Assembly (NCBI RefSeq): GCF_010723305.1
Contig: NZ_BLKW01000004.1
Location: 1,674,001 to 1,738,000, forward strand
Direction: 5' to 3'
Length of the DNA: 64,000 nucleotides
DNA from: Mycobacterium botniense
Lineage (GTDB): Bacteria > Actinomycetota > Actinomycetes > Mycobacteriales > Mycobacteriaceae
The notes under the pieces were generated by a model that saw nothing but the letters and a program-made list of their open reading frames with translations, was not told the DNA's origin and did no database searches. How positions within the stretch are numbered: the stretch's first letter is position 1; the number at the start of each line of letters is the position of its first letter. This document shows positions 9,478 to 18,376 of the stretch, in pieces. Made by a program: the position numbers and the translations under genes.

Positions 9478-9837
9478 TCACTCTCCCCGCGGGGGATTGG
9501 CCGGTTGCGGTAGGCCAGCCACCAGCGGGGTGTCCACGCCGAGCCGGCCGAGTTTGGCGGCCCCACCCGGTGATCCAAGCGGCTCGTCGCGTCCCGGCAG
9601 AGTTTCGTAGAAAAACGCCGCGTTGTCGGCTCGGTAGGGCTGCAGCTCCTCCGGCAGGTCGTCTTCATAGTAGATCGCCTGCACCGGGCAGACCGGCTCG
9701 CACGCCCCGCAGTCCACACATTCATCGGGATGGATGTAGAGCGAGCGGCCACCTTCGTAGATACAGTCAACCGGGCACTCTTCCACACAGGCCCGGTCCA
9801 TCACGTCAACACACGGCTTCCCGATCACATAGGTCAT
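9478..9837 (-). CDS. fdxA: 7Fe ferredoxin
   Basis: 119-residue electron carrier holding one 3Fe-4S and one 4Fe-4S cluster. The N-terminal cysteines are in GKPCVDVMDRACVEECPVDC and the second set in DECVDCGACEPVCPVQAI. The C-terminal tail (DNAAFFYETLPGRDEPLGSPGG) is the mycobacterial FdxA extension. The start is the ATG at 9837 (MTYVIGK), as in the second copy at 32245. In M. tuberculosis fdxA (Rv2007c) belongs to the DosR regulon, but here I see no DosR box. Instead the 9-6-9 inverted repeat sits 10 bp upstream of the start, so this copy probably answers to another regulator. Confidence 0.95.
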   Translation of the reverse strand: MTYVIGKPCVDVMDRACVEECPVDCIYEGGRSLYIHPDECVDCGACEPVCPVQAIYYEDDLPEELQPYRADNAAFFYETLPGRDEPLGSPGGAAKLGRLGVDTPLVAGLPQPANPPRGE

Positions 9838-9846
9838 GTGCTCGAG

Positions 9847-9870
9847 TTTACACAAAATCTATTGTATAAA
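9847..9870 (-). promoter_or_regulatory. 9-6-9 inverted repeat operator of fdxA
   Basis: TTTACACAA-N6-TTGTATAAA; the arms are complementary at 8 of 9 positions. It lies 10-33 bp upstream of the fdxA ATG, a repressor-like position. Two relatives occur at 9421-9444 and 8826-8849. Confidence 0.75.
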
Positions 9871-9878
9871 CTAGCCCT

Positions 9879-9892
9879 CAGTACGGGTACTG
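9879..9892. promoter_or_regulatory. perfect palindrome CAGTACGGGTACTG between fdxA and the nitroreductase 3' end
   Basis: Perfect 6-2-6 inverted repeat, 42 bp upstream of fdxA and just upstream of the 9-6-9 repeat. It may be a second regulator site; no family assigned. Confidence 0.45.
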
Positions 9893-9916
9893 ACCGTGCT
9901 TACGGCACAACAACTG

Positions 9917-10897
9917 TCAATCGCGCACCCACAAGACGTCCTTGAGTGGCCGCCGCGGCGTGGGGGGAGGCAGCTCTTCCATGACGGGCGCCACCCCCAC
10001 GCGGACGAAGATCTGAGGTTTTAGGTCGCGTCCCAGGCACGCCGCGACCATGTCCCGGGTGACCCGGACCTCGGTGATATGAGTTACCGGACAGGTGGCC
10101 AACCCGGCCATTGTGCATTCCAGCAAAACGGCGGACAAAGCTTCGCCCGTTGCCAATGCGGCATCCCGGCTGTCGTCGCGGGTGGACAGCAGCAGAATCG
10201 CCGAGTGGTCTTCTGGGACTTCGGTGCGTCTCTCGCTGTGGTGCGTGACCGGGAACGTCCGCGCGATATCCACCCGGCTGGCCTCGGCCTCAGACAGCAG
10301 CGAACTGTACGGGATACCCTCTGATCCCTCGAACGGTGTCATCCACCAGCCCAGTTCGGTGTGATACCCGGAATCATAGAGCCGTAGCGAATCAGCAAGC
10401 CCAGACGCCTCCGCCAGGCAGCCACGCATGTCCTCGGGCATCACATCTAGCCGCACCGTGTCGCCATCGACGGTGTTGCGGAGAACCGGCTCAAATGATT
10501 CCCAGTCGGTGGGCGCCATGAACGGCAACCGATCGGTGCGGCGCGCGACAATCGCATCGGCGCGGCGGCGCTGGGCATCAGTCACAGACTTCATCGGGGT
10601 GAAGCGAATCACCGCAAGATGATCCGGATCGTCAGGATTCGGAAATCGGTCTGTCTGGGCCCGCCACCCGGCTGCTGCCATCGCCACCCGAAGGTGATCG
10701 AGCACCGCGCCGCAACCGATCAACGCCTCCCGCCCCGACCGGTCGGAGAGCGTCACTCGGCTCCGATCAAGAAACAAGTGCACGTCGCCGTCGTCTACTA
10801 CCCACCGCCAGGGCTGGGCATTATGAAGCGACGGCGCACGGCATGCTAACCGCACCGCGTTCGTGATGACGTCGATTCTCGCCACTGTGACAGCCAT
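9917..10897 (-). CDS. Acg-family nitroreductase
   Basis: 326-residue FMN-binding nitroreductase-fold protein of the mycobacterial Acg group (Rv2032, Rv3131 and Rv3127 relatives). The start ATG (MAVTVARIDVITNAVRLACR) was chosen because homology begins there and a DosR-like box lies 57 bp upstream. Family signatures are RAPSLHNAQPWRW near the N-terminus and VGVAPVMEELPPPTPRRPLKDV at the C-terminus. In M. tuberculosis these are strongly DosR-induced, and Acg was proposed to sequester flavin rather than act as an enzyme. It is transcribed toward fdxA. Confidence 0.93.
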   Translation of the reverse strand: MAVTVARIDVITNAVRLACRAPSLHNAQPWRWVVDDGDVHLFLDRSRVTLSDRSGREALIGCGAVLDHLRVAMAAAGWRAQTDRFPNPDDPDHLAVIRFTPMKSVTDAQRRRADAIVARRTDRLPFMAPTDWESFEPVLRNTVDGDTVRLDVMPEDMRGCLAEASGLADSLRLYDSGYHTELGWWMTPFEGSEGIPYSSLLSEAEASRVDIARTFPVTHHSERRTEVPEDHSAILLLSTRDDSRDAALATGEALSAVLLECTMAGLATCPVTHITEVRVTRDMVAACLGRDLKPQIFVRVGVAPVMEELPPPTPRRPLKDVLWVRD

Positions 10898-10953
10898 ACC
10901 GACCTCCGATCCCTGCCTGCCATTGACTCTCCTCCGAAACCGCACGCATCGGC

Positions 10954-10969
10954 AGGGCCATTGGTCCTC
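10954..10969 (-). promoter_or_regulatory. DosR-like box upstream of the Acg-type gene
   Basis: On the minus strand GAGGACCAATGGCCCT, close to the mycobacterial DosR consensus (GGGACCNNNGGCCC type). It ends 57 bp before the nitroreductase ATG. Confidence 0.75.
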
Positions 10970-11207
10970 GGTGCAACACCCATATGGCCCGCCCCGCGTC
11001 CGGCCGGGACGGGCAGTTCCCCCGACCGGCAACGGGAGCATTCGCGCAGCTGCGCGGAGATGTTCCGCTTTGCACGGACATTGATGACCGTGGCCCGGCC
11101 TTTCCGCTCGGCCTCAGCCCCGCCTGCTGCCGCGCGCTGCATCGACGCGAATACGTTGCCCTCCGTGATCTCCACGACAAGTCTCTCAGCGGCTCCAGTC
11201 CCGAGCG

Positions 11208-11223
11208 TGGACCAATGGCCCTC
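11208..11223 (+). promoter_or_regulatory. DosR-like box 1 upstream of the first universal stress gene
   Basis: TGGACCAATGGCCCTC, about 92 bp before the ATG at 11315 and 8 bp from a second box, a paired arrangement common at DosR promoters. Confidence 0.75.
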
Positions 11224-11230
11224 CATTTCG

Positions 11231-11246
11231 GGGTCCGATGGTCCTG
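11231..11246 (+). promoter_or_regulatory. DosR-like box 2 upstream of the first universal stress gene
   Basis: GGGTCCGATGGTCCTG, a second site centred about 23 bp (two helical turns) from box 1. Confidence 0.7.
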
Positions 11247-11314
11247 GGCGGCACCGCCTGGCCGCGTCTAACGTCAGGCTCGAAAGAATTTAGCCCTCAG
11301 TCCGGGAACAAGGA

Positions 11315-12115
11315 ATGCACGACTTTTCTTCAGCTCCGTCGATCGTGGTGGGCGTCGATGGGTCGAGTGAGGCGACCGACGCGGCGCTATGGGCGGTCGA
11401 TGAGGCTGTCAGCCGGGATGTCCCGCTGCGTCTGGTATCCGTGATCGACCCTGCGGATCGCTACGGCGCCGACAATGGCACTGCCCACTACGCTTCTGCC
11501 CATGCGGCGCTCTACGACGTGCAACGGACTGTCGAGGCGACGGGCAAGCCAGTCAAAATGGAAACTGAGGTCGTGCAGGGAAAGCCGCTGCGCGTGCTGC
11601 TGGACGCGTCGCGTGCGGCGGTGATGGTCTGCGTCGGGTCGATCGGGCGCAAGCACGCACATCACGGCGTGGGTTCGGTTGCGGCGGGTTTGGCCGAATG
11701 GGCGGTGTGTCCGGTGGCGGTGATCCGCCGGCCGGTGCGCCGATCGGTAAACCCCGAACCGGGCAGCATTGTCGCCGACGCCGATGACGGTGTGGTGCTG
11801 CGAGCCGCTTTCGAGGAGGCCAGACTCCGCAAGGCACCGCTGCGGATCGTCGGCTCATGGCAAGCGGAGACACCTGATGATGACGACGGCCGCCTGGTGC
11901 GCGCCCGGCTTGATCGTCGTCTCGCGACGTGGCGGCGGCTGTATCCCGACGTACTGGTCGAGACGGTGGCGGTCCGCGGCAGTATTTGCCGCTATGTGAC
12001 CGACCACGCCGATTCGGTTCAGCTTTTTGTTACCGCTGCTCTCGGTGGCCGATGCGAGCTGGGCGGGCCGCGTTCGACCGCCTGCTCCGTCCTCATCATG
12101 CGGCGACGCCATTAA
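11315..12115 (+). CDS. tandem universal stress protein (Rv3134c-like)
   Basis: 266 residues with two UspA domains (about 8-140 and 150-265). The first carries the ATP-binding pattern, starting VVGVDGSSEATDAALWAVDEA and ending in a degenerate GSIGRKHAHHGVGS glycine motif. The second domain lacks clear nucleotide-binding residues. It begins downstream of two DosR-like boxes. Only 29 bp after its stop comes a shrunken DosR reading frame. This mimics the Rv3134c-dosR arrangement of M. tuberculosis, so it may be the original usp partner of a second dosR copy that has collapsed. Confidence 0.88.
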   Translation: MHDFSSAPSIVVGVDGSSEATDAALWAVDEAVSRDVPLRLVSVIDPADRYGADNGTAHYASAHAALYDVQRTVEATGKPVKMETEVVQGKPLRVLLDASRAAVMVCVGSIGRKHAHHGVGSVAAGLAEWAVCPVAVIRRPVRRSVNPEPGSIVADADDGVVLRAAFEEARLRKAPLRIVGSWQAETPDDDDGRLVRARLDRRLATWRRLYPDVLVETVAVRGSICRYVTDHADSVQLFVTAALGGRCELGGPRSTACSVLIMRRRH

Positions 12116-12144
12116 AAGAAGGTCGTACACCTGGAGTGCGTGCT

Positions 12145-12276
12145 GTGGTCGCGGTTTTCCTGGTCGACAACCGTGCGGTGATGCACCGCGGTTTGGTCGA
12201 CTCGCTCCGCGTGGAGGCGTTGCATGGCACTTTGTCTAGGCTGCCGACCGAACGTCAAGGGACCAGAACACAATGA
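12145..12276 (+). pseudogene. collapsed dosR-like response regulator, 43-codon frame
   Basis: Opens with a GTG and VVAVFLVDNRAVMHRGLVDSL, aligned with the start of the intact DosR in this window ([21 protein letters not shown]); half the residues are identical. The receiver body, phospho-Asp and helix-turn-helix are gone. The end LSRLPTERQGTRTQ may be what remains of the DosR C-terminal helix ([15 protein letters not shown]), but that part is tentative. The TGA (12274-12276) overlaps the ATG of the next universal stress gene (ATGA), keeping translation coupled. It cannot act as a regulator. Confidence 0.72.
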
Positions 12277-13106
12277 ATAGCACGCATTCTCGCCGATCGG
12301 TCGTGGTCGGCATCGATGGCTCCCAATCTGCGATCGGAGCAGCGGAATGGGCAGCCGATGAAGCGATCAACCGAGACGTGCCGCTGCGACTTATCCACGT
12401 GATGACGGAGCAGCCCGAACCAGCCCCCCTGACGTCGGTGGGCAATGTGCGAAGGGAGCTCGACTACGGGCTCGAATACGCGGAGGCCGCGCTGCGCAGT
12501 GCCTCCGCTGCAGTGTCGGCCACCGCAAAACCCGTCAAAGTCGAAACGGTGATTGTCCGCGGTGATCCGGTCGCCACGCTCGTCGCCGAATCCCGCTACG
12601 CCGACATGGTCTGCGTCGGCGCGGTAGGAATCGGGCGTTTCACCCGCGCCATACTCGGCTCAACCGCCGCAGAACTCGCCAGCTCCGCCAGGTGCCCGGT
12701 CGCGATTATCCGCACCGAGCAGAACCGGTCCAAAGCTGACGAGGGGTGGATCGTGGTCTGGATCGACGGTCCATCGGCCAACGAGGGTGTGATCGCCTAT
12801 GCGATGGACGAGGCCGGACGGCGTCACGCGCCGGTGCTGGCCGTTGGCGCGTTGCACGACGGGAAGGACACATCCGACGAACTGGACACGCAGGTGCAGA
12901 TGTTGAGCCGGCGCTACCCCGATGTGCACATTTATTCCGTTAAAACACGCACTGGCGTCACCGAGTTCCTCGCAGACAACACCAAGCAAATCCAGCTTGC
13001 CGTGATCGGCAGCTCCGAGGCCCATCAGCTCGCTCAGCTGATCGGCCCGCACGGCCATCCCATCCTCAATCACGCTCAGTGCTCGGTGCTGGTTGTCCGC
13101 TCCTAG
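12273..13106 (+). CDS. tandem universal stress protein
   Basis: 277 residues, two UspA domains (about 8-150 and 158-277). Domain 1 has VVVGIDGSQSAIGAAEWAADEA and an intact GAVGIGRFTRAILGSTAAELA glycine motif (G-x2-G-x9-GST), so ATP binding is expected. Domain 2 is degenerate at the glycine loop (GPHGHPILNHAQCSVLVV). The ATG overlaps the stop of the collapsed dosR frame, which places it in the same transcript as the first usp gene. Homologues in M. tuberculosis are DosR-induced and linked to growth control in dormancy. Confidence 0.92.
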   Translation: MNSTHSRRSVVVGIDGSQSAIGAAEWAADEAINRDVPLRLIHVMTEQPEPAPLTSVGNVRRELDYGLEYAEAALRSASAAVSATAKPVKVETVIVRGDPVATLVAESRYADMVCVGAVGIGRFTRAILGSTAAELASSARCPVAIIRTEQNRSKADEGWIVVWIDGPSANEGVIAYAMDEAGRRHAPVLAVGALHDGKDTSDELDTQVQMLSRRYPDVHIYSVKTRTGVTEFLADNTKQIQLAVIGSSEAHQLAQLIGPHGHPILNHAQCSVLVVRS

Positions 13107-13143
13107 GTTCGGTCTCGCATCGGATCGAATACGGCAGGTGGCG

Positions 13144-13674
13144 ATGACGGAAAACGGATGGGTGGACGAAACCTCAGTGAGGCTTCGTGATGGGGCTGCG
13201 GTGCAGCTCCGCCGGCTTAACGATACGGATATCGATGCGGTTATCGAGCTTCATGACACACTCACCGACCGTGAGCGCTATTTGCGGTTTTTCACGATGC
13301 ATCCGACATATCTGAAAACCCTGGCGCACAAGCTCACCGAACGCAACGGCAAAGGCTATGCACTGGGCGCATTCGAGTCGGGAACATTGGTCGGTGTGGC
13401 CAACTACGTGGTATCCAGCAAGCCCGACACCGCCGAAGTGGCCGTCGTCGTCGCCCACGACGATCATATGCGCGGTCTCGGAACCACGTTGCTTCGCAGG
13501 CTTGCACAGATCGCCCGCCACAACGGGATCCGGCGTTTCGTCGCCGACGTCTTGACCACCAACTACCTGATGTTCAAGCTGCTCGCCGACGCGGGGCTAC
13601 AGCCGCGACACTTGAGGCCCAGCCACGGTGTCGTACATCTCGACGTCGACTTGACGGGAAGCGCATCCTATTAG
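13144..13674 (+). CDS. GNAT-family N-acetyltransferase
   Basis: 176 residues from the ATG at 13144, which has a good ribosome site (AGGTGG). A frame starting at 13093 would overlap the usp gene and is less likely. The acetyl-CoA-binding core is visible as EVAVVVAHDDHMRGLGTTLLRRLAQIAR (motif A, R/Q-x2-G-x-G/A). The body resembles the acetyltransferase half of mycobacterial protein acetyltransferases but has no cyclic-nucleotide domain. It is probably cotranscribed with the usp genes (37-bp gap). A partial second copy lies at 16968-17261. Confidence 0.88.
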   Translation: MTENGWVDETSVRLRDGAAVQLRRLNDTDIDAVIELHDTLTDRERYLRFFTMHPTYLKTLAHKLTERNGKGYALGAFESGTLVGVANYVVSSKPDTAEVAVVVAHDDHMRGLGTTLLRRLAQIARHNGIRRFVADVLTTNYLMFKLLADAGLQPRHLRPSHGVVHLDVDLTGSASY

Positions 13675-13793
13675 CCCGGATTTTTCGCGGGATGTCGATG
13701 TAGCTGGGTGTTGATACGCGAAAGTGCCTGTCCCGCAGTAAAAGATCTACTTATCTAAGGAAGATCGGTGCATGCGTGAGAGGCACCCCGCAA

Positions 13794-14372
13794 GTGAAGA
13801 GTATCGCGGTGGCACAGCGGGTGAAAGTATTGGTGGACGGACGCGGGGAGGTGTCGCACGCCGGGATGGGCCTGTTGCGGGAACTGGCCGACCTGACGGG
13901 GTTGCCGGCCCAGGTCACGGCGGTTTTGGCGGATACCTACAAGGGGTCGTGGACCTATGCCCCGGGGGCGGTGTTCGCGGATCTGGCTGCTGCGGTGGCC
14001 GACAGGGCGGACTGTATCAACGGAGTCGGCCGGCTCTGTGAGGATCGTGAGCATGTAGTCGGGGCCAAGGGCTCCACGACGACGATGTGGCGGTGCGTCG
14101 ATGAGCGTATCGACGCCGCCCACCTGCCGAAGGTTCGCGCCGCACGGACGGCTGCGCGGACGGCGGCCTGGGCTGGCGGAGCCGCCCCCCGCTCCTGGTC
14201 AGCCCCTCTATATCGACATCGACGCCACCGTGGTGATCGACCATTCCGACAACAAACAGGACGCGGCCCCGACGTGGAAGAAGTCCTTCGGCCATCACCC
14301 GCTGCTGGCGTTGTTGGACCTCCCGGAGATCGCCGACGGCGAGGCGCTGGCCGGGCTGTTACGGAAGGGATC
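13794..14372 (+). pseudogene. IS1380-family transposase, 5' fragment
   Basis: The N-terminal 190 or so residues are readable: KSIAVAQRVKVLVDGRGEVS, QVTAVLADTYKGSWTYAPG and, after a frame change near 14195, QPLYIDIDATVVIDHSDNKQ (catalytic Asp region) and WKKSFGHHPLLALLD. The frame change is explained by one extra C in a C run (six instead of five). Homology stops near 14372, so most of the DDE domain and the right end are missing. The GTG at 13794 is the likely ancestral start. A left terminal repeat may lie near 13725, but I could not define it. Confidence 0.82.
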
Positions 14373-14741
14373 GAGGCTAGGACTCTCTACGATATGTGCC
14401 CTGCCGCGGAAACCAGCGGTCTGACGAGTCAGGTGTCCACCATCACGGCTCAACCCCAGTTAACAAATCGGGGAACTCAAGCACAACTGCGCCGACCGGC
14501 GACGGTGACCGCGATAGTGTCAGCGGGATTTGGCTGCATGCCGCCCTGAAGCACGTGACTCGCAACGACGAACACGAAGAACGCGGTGATGCCATCCGCA
14601 TCACACGCCGCGACGGACTTGCTCAAGAACGCGAGAACCGGATCACATACCGTCGATACGCGACCACCGGAGAGAATCGATAAGAACACCCGGCAGTGGC
14701 TGGGTATTTGCAACGGCCAAGGCTGGTCGAGCGCGCCTGGC
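14373..14741. other. about 370 bp between the IS fragment and the PGRS gene end; no gene seen
   Basis: Short open frames only, no recognisable domain. It is presumably rearrangement debris next to the truncated IS1380-type transposase. Confidence 0.5.
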
Positions 14742-16731
14742 CTAGCCGCCGGCCCCGCCGGCGCCGCCGGCACCGCCGGCGCCGCCGCTATCGCCGCTGT
14801 ACGCGGAGCCGGGGTCGCCGGAACCGCCGAGTCCGCCGGGCACGCCGTCGCCGGGGCCGCCGGTGCCGCCGGTGCCGCCGTCGCCGCCGTCGCCGCCATG
14901 GCCGCTACCGAGAGCGACGCTACCAAGGCCACCGGGGCCACCGGGGCCACCGGGGCCACCGGGGCCACCGACGAGAACACCCGAGCCGCCGGTGCCGCCG
15001 GTGCCGCCATTACCACCGGTGCCGCCGAAGTTACCCCGCCCGCCGATGCCGCCGAGGCCCCCCTCACCACCGGAGCCGCCGATGAGACCCGATCCGCCAT
15101 GGCCTCCGTCACCGCCGTCACCGCCGGTCATCCGGTCCCTGCTGCCACCGCTCCCCGCACACCAACAGTTCCGGTCCCGGCCCCGTTCAGACCACCCGTT
15201 CCCGCTGTTCCCGCCGCGCCGCCGGCCCCGCCGTCACCGCCGTTGCCTCCGTTCCCGCCGTTCCCGCCGTTGGCGCTGGTGTCCCCGGTATAGGTGTAGC
15301 CGGCGCCGCCGACACCGCCGCTGCCACCCGTGCCACCAGTGCCGCCGTTACCGGCGTTGCCGCCGACCCCGCCCGCACCCACTGTTCCGTCGATGTGGCC
15401 GGTCCCGGCTGCCCCACCCTGACCGCCGTCCCCGCCGTTGCCGCCGGTCCCGCCGGCCCCGCCGTCCTGACCGGCGCCGCCGTAGCCGTGCCGTCCCCCC
15501 GCCCGCCCTGTTGGCCCGGCCCGTTCCCCACCATCCCACCATTGCCTTTGCCGGTCATCCCGGAGGCGGCCCGGTCGGCACCGGTCCCGTTGAGACCACC
15601 TATTCCCGCTGTTCCTGCCGCGCCACCGGCCCCGCCCTCACCACCGGCCCCGCCGTCACCACCGTTCCCGCCACTAAGACCGGTGTCCCCGGTTTGGCTG
15701 TAGCCCGCCCCGCCGACACCGCCATCACCGCCGGTGCCACCAGTGCCGCCGGCCCCGGCAGCCCCTCCATCACCACCGGCACCGACCATGCCGCTCACCC
15801 CTCCCGCGCCACCACGACCGCCAACACCGCCCAGTCCGCCCTGCCCGCCGTGGCCACCGACCCCGCCGGCACCACCGCTGCTGCCCCCGCCTTGCCGGCG
15901 CCGCCATTCCTTCCATCACCGATCCCAACCCAGCACCCTTCCTCCCTTCCAGCACCATCGTCCACCAGTGACCCAGCCTTGCCGCTCCAGCCCCACCGTT
16001 GCCGAACAACCCAGCCGAACCACCAGCCCCACCAGCTCCACCACCAGGCCCACCGTTCCCGCTTCCCCACCGTCACCGCCAGCCCCGCCGGTCCCACCGT
16101 CCACCCCGACCCCCCCGGCACCGCCCTCACCGATCAACCCAGCCGAACCACCCACCCCGCCATCCCCACCGTCAACCCCGGCCACCCCAGGGACCCCGGT
16201 GCCACCGTCGCCGACCAACAACCCCCCGTCGCTCAAATTGCCGAACATCCCCGAGCTGCCCAATAGCGACGTGTTGGCCCCGGTGAAGTCGTCGACCCCG
16301 TTACCGATCAAATCCCGCCCCACCAAAAACACAAACGGCGCATTGATGACCGGATCCACCGCGGCGCCGATCGGGCCGGTGATCCACCCCTGAGCCAACC
16401 CGTTGACCGCGCTGTTCAGCTCCGCCACCAACCCCACCAACACCGCATCCAGCCCAGGCGGCAACACCACAGCCGACCCCGCATCAACACCACCTAAACC
16501 CACATCACCGAGCCCGGTGGTCGCCGCCATCGCCGCAGCGCTTAGCGGCTCAACGATCGGGTCAACAATCCAATCCACCACATCAGCCCGCGCCGTCGGA
16601 GCCCCCCGCCCCGGGACCAACACTGCCGCGGCCACCGCACCCACCGATGCCCCCACACCCAACACACGACAACCCCAACACCCGCCCCAACCCAACCAGC
16701 CCCTAGCCGTACTGCGACGTCGATGACCCAC
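14742..16731 (-). pseudogene. PGRS glycine-rich secreted protein without a PE domain, frameshifted
   Basis: Begins at a GTG (16731) with an upstream GGAGGG site. An Arg-rich N-terminus and hydrophobic run (VGASVGAVAAAVLVPG) ending PTARADVVDW looks like a signal peptide. A linker carries the PE_PGRS hallmark region (INAPFVFLVGRDLIGNG), then GGxGG repeats run to 14742. No PE domain is present. The repeat region changes frame at least three times (for example near 16055 where one base is missing, and again near 15995 and 15780), so it is not one open frame as given. Repaired, it would be about 660 residues. Proline-rich frames on the other strand are shadows. Confidence 0.75.
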
Positions 16732-16967
16732 CTCACGACCCTCCGACCCGACACCTACCGACCCACCCGCGACGAATGGTAGCCACACCCTCAGTAAATC
16801 GTGAGTAAAATCAAATCCAGGAAAAACTCACCGGTTCCCGATGCCTCGACCGCGCCACGACCAGCGCACCGCCAATCGAACGACCCCACCAGCACACCCA
16901 GCTCACCGACCCCCCGGCGATCCCCCAGGCTTAACGAGAAATCCGCACCCCCATCTAGTTAGTCGGT

Positions 16968-17261
16968 GTGGCTAACTATGTGGTGTGCGGCAAGCCCGAC
17001 ACCGCCGAAGTGGCCGTCGTCGTCGCCCACGACGATCAGCTGCGCGGGGTGGGAACCACGTTGCTGCGCAGGCTCGCGCAGATCGCCCACCACCATGGGA
17101 TCCGGCACCTCGTCGCCGATGTCTTGGCCAGCAACCATCTGATTTTCACGGTGCTCGCCGAGACGGGGCTACGGCCGCGACATTCGGCATCCGGCGACGG
17201 TGTGGTACACCTCGACATCGACCTGACCGACGACGCATCGTCATTATCAATTACGCTTTAA
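16968..17261 (+). pseudogene. 5'-truncated second copy of the GNAT gene
   Basis: 97 codons matching the C-terminal half of the acetyltransferase at 13144-13674, starting at VANYVV and including the acetyl-CoA motif EVAVVVAHDDQLRGVGTTLL. A 45-bp stretch is identical between the copies. Homology begins near 16958. The N-terminal substrate half is absent, so activity is unlikely, although a GTG could start translation. Together the copies flank the 3.3-kb IS1380/PGRS segment. Confidence 0.8.
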
Positions 17262-17304
17262 TTGCGCTGTCGGTTTTGGGTTATCTCCCTGCTGTGTCGC
17301 CCCG

Positions 17305-18294
17305 TCAGCGAGTCGCCGGTCCGTCCGGCCACTCGACCACATCCGCGAGGGGGCGGCGCGGAGTTTGCGGTAAAGGTTCGGCATCGGGCAGCGCCCAGCC
17401 GGTTCGCAGCAACATCTGTGGATACCCGCTGATCCCGAAAACCTCGACCCGCACCGCGTCACGTGTTTCGGGGATCTCCAGCGGTTCGGTGACCGGACAG
17501 CTGGCCAGGCCGAGCGCGGTCGCGCTCAGCAATACCAGGCTGGTGGCTTCGCCGGCGCGGAGCCGGGCCAGGGTGCTGTCGTCTTTGGTGCCCAGCGCCA
17601 ACACCACCGCATTGTCCTGCCCGGTGTCGGTGTCACGGGGTGTCAGCGCGGGACCGGCGAACAGTCGCGGCGGTATCGGTGCGGCCGGATCGGGTTTGGG
17701 TGTGTTGCGAGCGGGCACCCCGGCCAGCGAAGCGTAACGTCCACTCCACGTGGTGAGCTCGGTCACGTAGTCGTGGTCGGCCGCATGTCGCCGAACGGCC
17801 TGCGCCACAATGTGTTGCAATCGGGGTAGCGACTCGATTTGGCGCAGCATCACGCCCCCGCGGGCAGCGCGCGCACCCATTAGCGTGATGTAGTTGGTGG
17901 GTACTGTCCGCGAACTGTAAGGGCGCCGGTCAGTGCGCCGCCGGGGGATGGCCGACGCGAGCGTGATGTCGAGCTCGTTGGCCGGGTGACGATAAACCTC
18001 TATCACCGCAAGGTGTTTCGGCTCATCGGGGTCGGGTAACCGGTAAACCTTGGTTTGCCACCCCAGAGCCGCCAACGCGACCAGGCAGTGGTGCAGCGCA
18101 ATACCGCAGCTCACGATCAGATCCCTGCTGTCCGGGTCGGTGCTGGGCAGCTGCAAACCGGGGTCGGCGTAGAGATGCAGCCTCTGCTGCCCCACCCGCC
18201 ACCGCCACGGCTGCGTGTTGTGCACCGAGGGCGCACGGATTGCCAGCGACAAAACCGTCTGGATGGTCTCCCGATCCGGGAAGTGGGCGCTCAT
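17305..18294 (-). CDS. Acg-family nitroreductase (Rv3131-like)
   Basis: 329 residues from ATG 18294 (MSAHFPDRETIQTVLSLAIR). Signatures are RAPSVHNTQPWRW and the C-terminal WALPDAEPLPQTPRRPLADV. A central GHH-like region is replaced by HAADHDYVTELTTWSGRY. It lies directly downstream of dosS on the same strand. A DosR-like box sits in the 131-bp gap, so it probably has its own inducible promoter. In M. tuberculosis Rv3131 neighbours dosS but is divergently arranged. The flavin-binding role is inferred from the family. Confidence 0.92.
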   Translation of the reverse strand: MSAHFPDRETIQTVLSLAIRAPSVHNTQPWRWRVGQQRLHLYADPGLQLPSTDPDSRDLIVSCGIALHHCLVALAALGWQTKVYRLPDPDEPKHLAVIEVYRHPANELDITLASAIPRRRTDRRPYSSRTVPTNYITLMGARAARGGVMLRQIESLPRLQHIVAQAVRRHAADHDYVTELTTWSGRYASLAGVPARNTPKPDPAAPIPPRLFAGPALTPRDTDTGQDNAVVLALGTKDDSTLARLRAGEATSLVLLSATALGLASCPVTEPLEIPETRDAVRVEVFGISGYPQMLLRTGWALPDAEPLPQTPRRPLADVVEWPDGPATR

Positions 18295-18376
18295 TGTCTC
18301 GCTTTCGATCACCAGTCCGCTCAATCCAGCGTGGCGGGATCGGCGTTGGGCTCCTAGAGCCGAAAGACCCGACTTC

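Noticed and set aside
11090..11110. Another DosR-like box (GATGACCGTGGCCCGG)
   Set aside because: Only partial match to the consensus and too far from the usp start compared with the two better sites.
14586..16726. Long proline/arginine-rich open frames on the plus strand
   Set aside because: They are the complement of the glycine-rich PGRS gene (GGC/GCC repeats read as Pro/Arg/Ala); no independent evidence.
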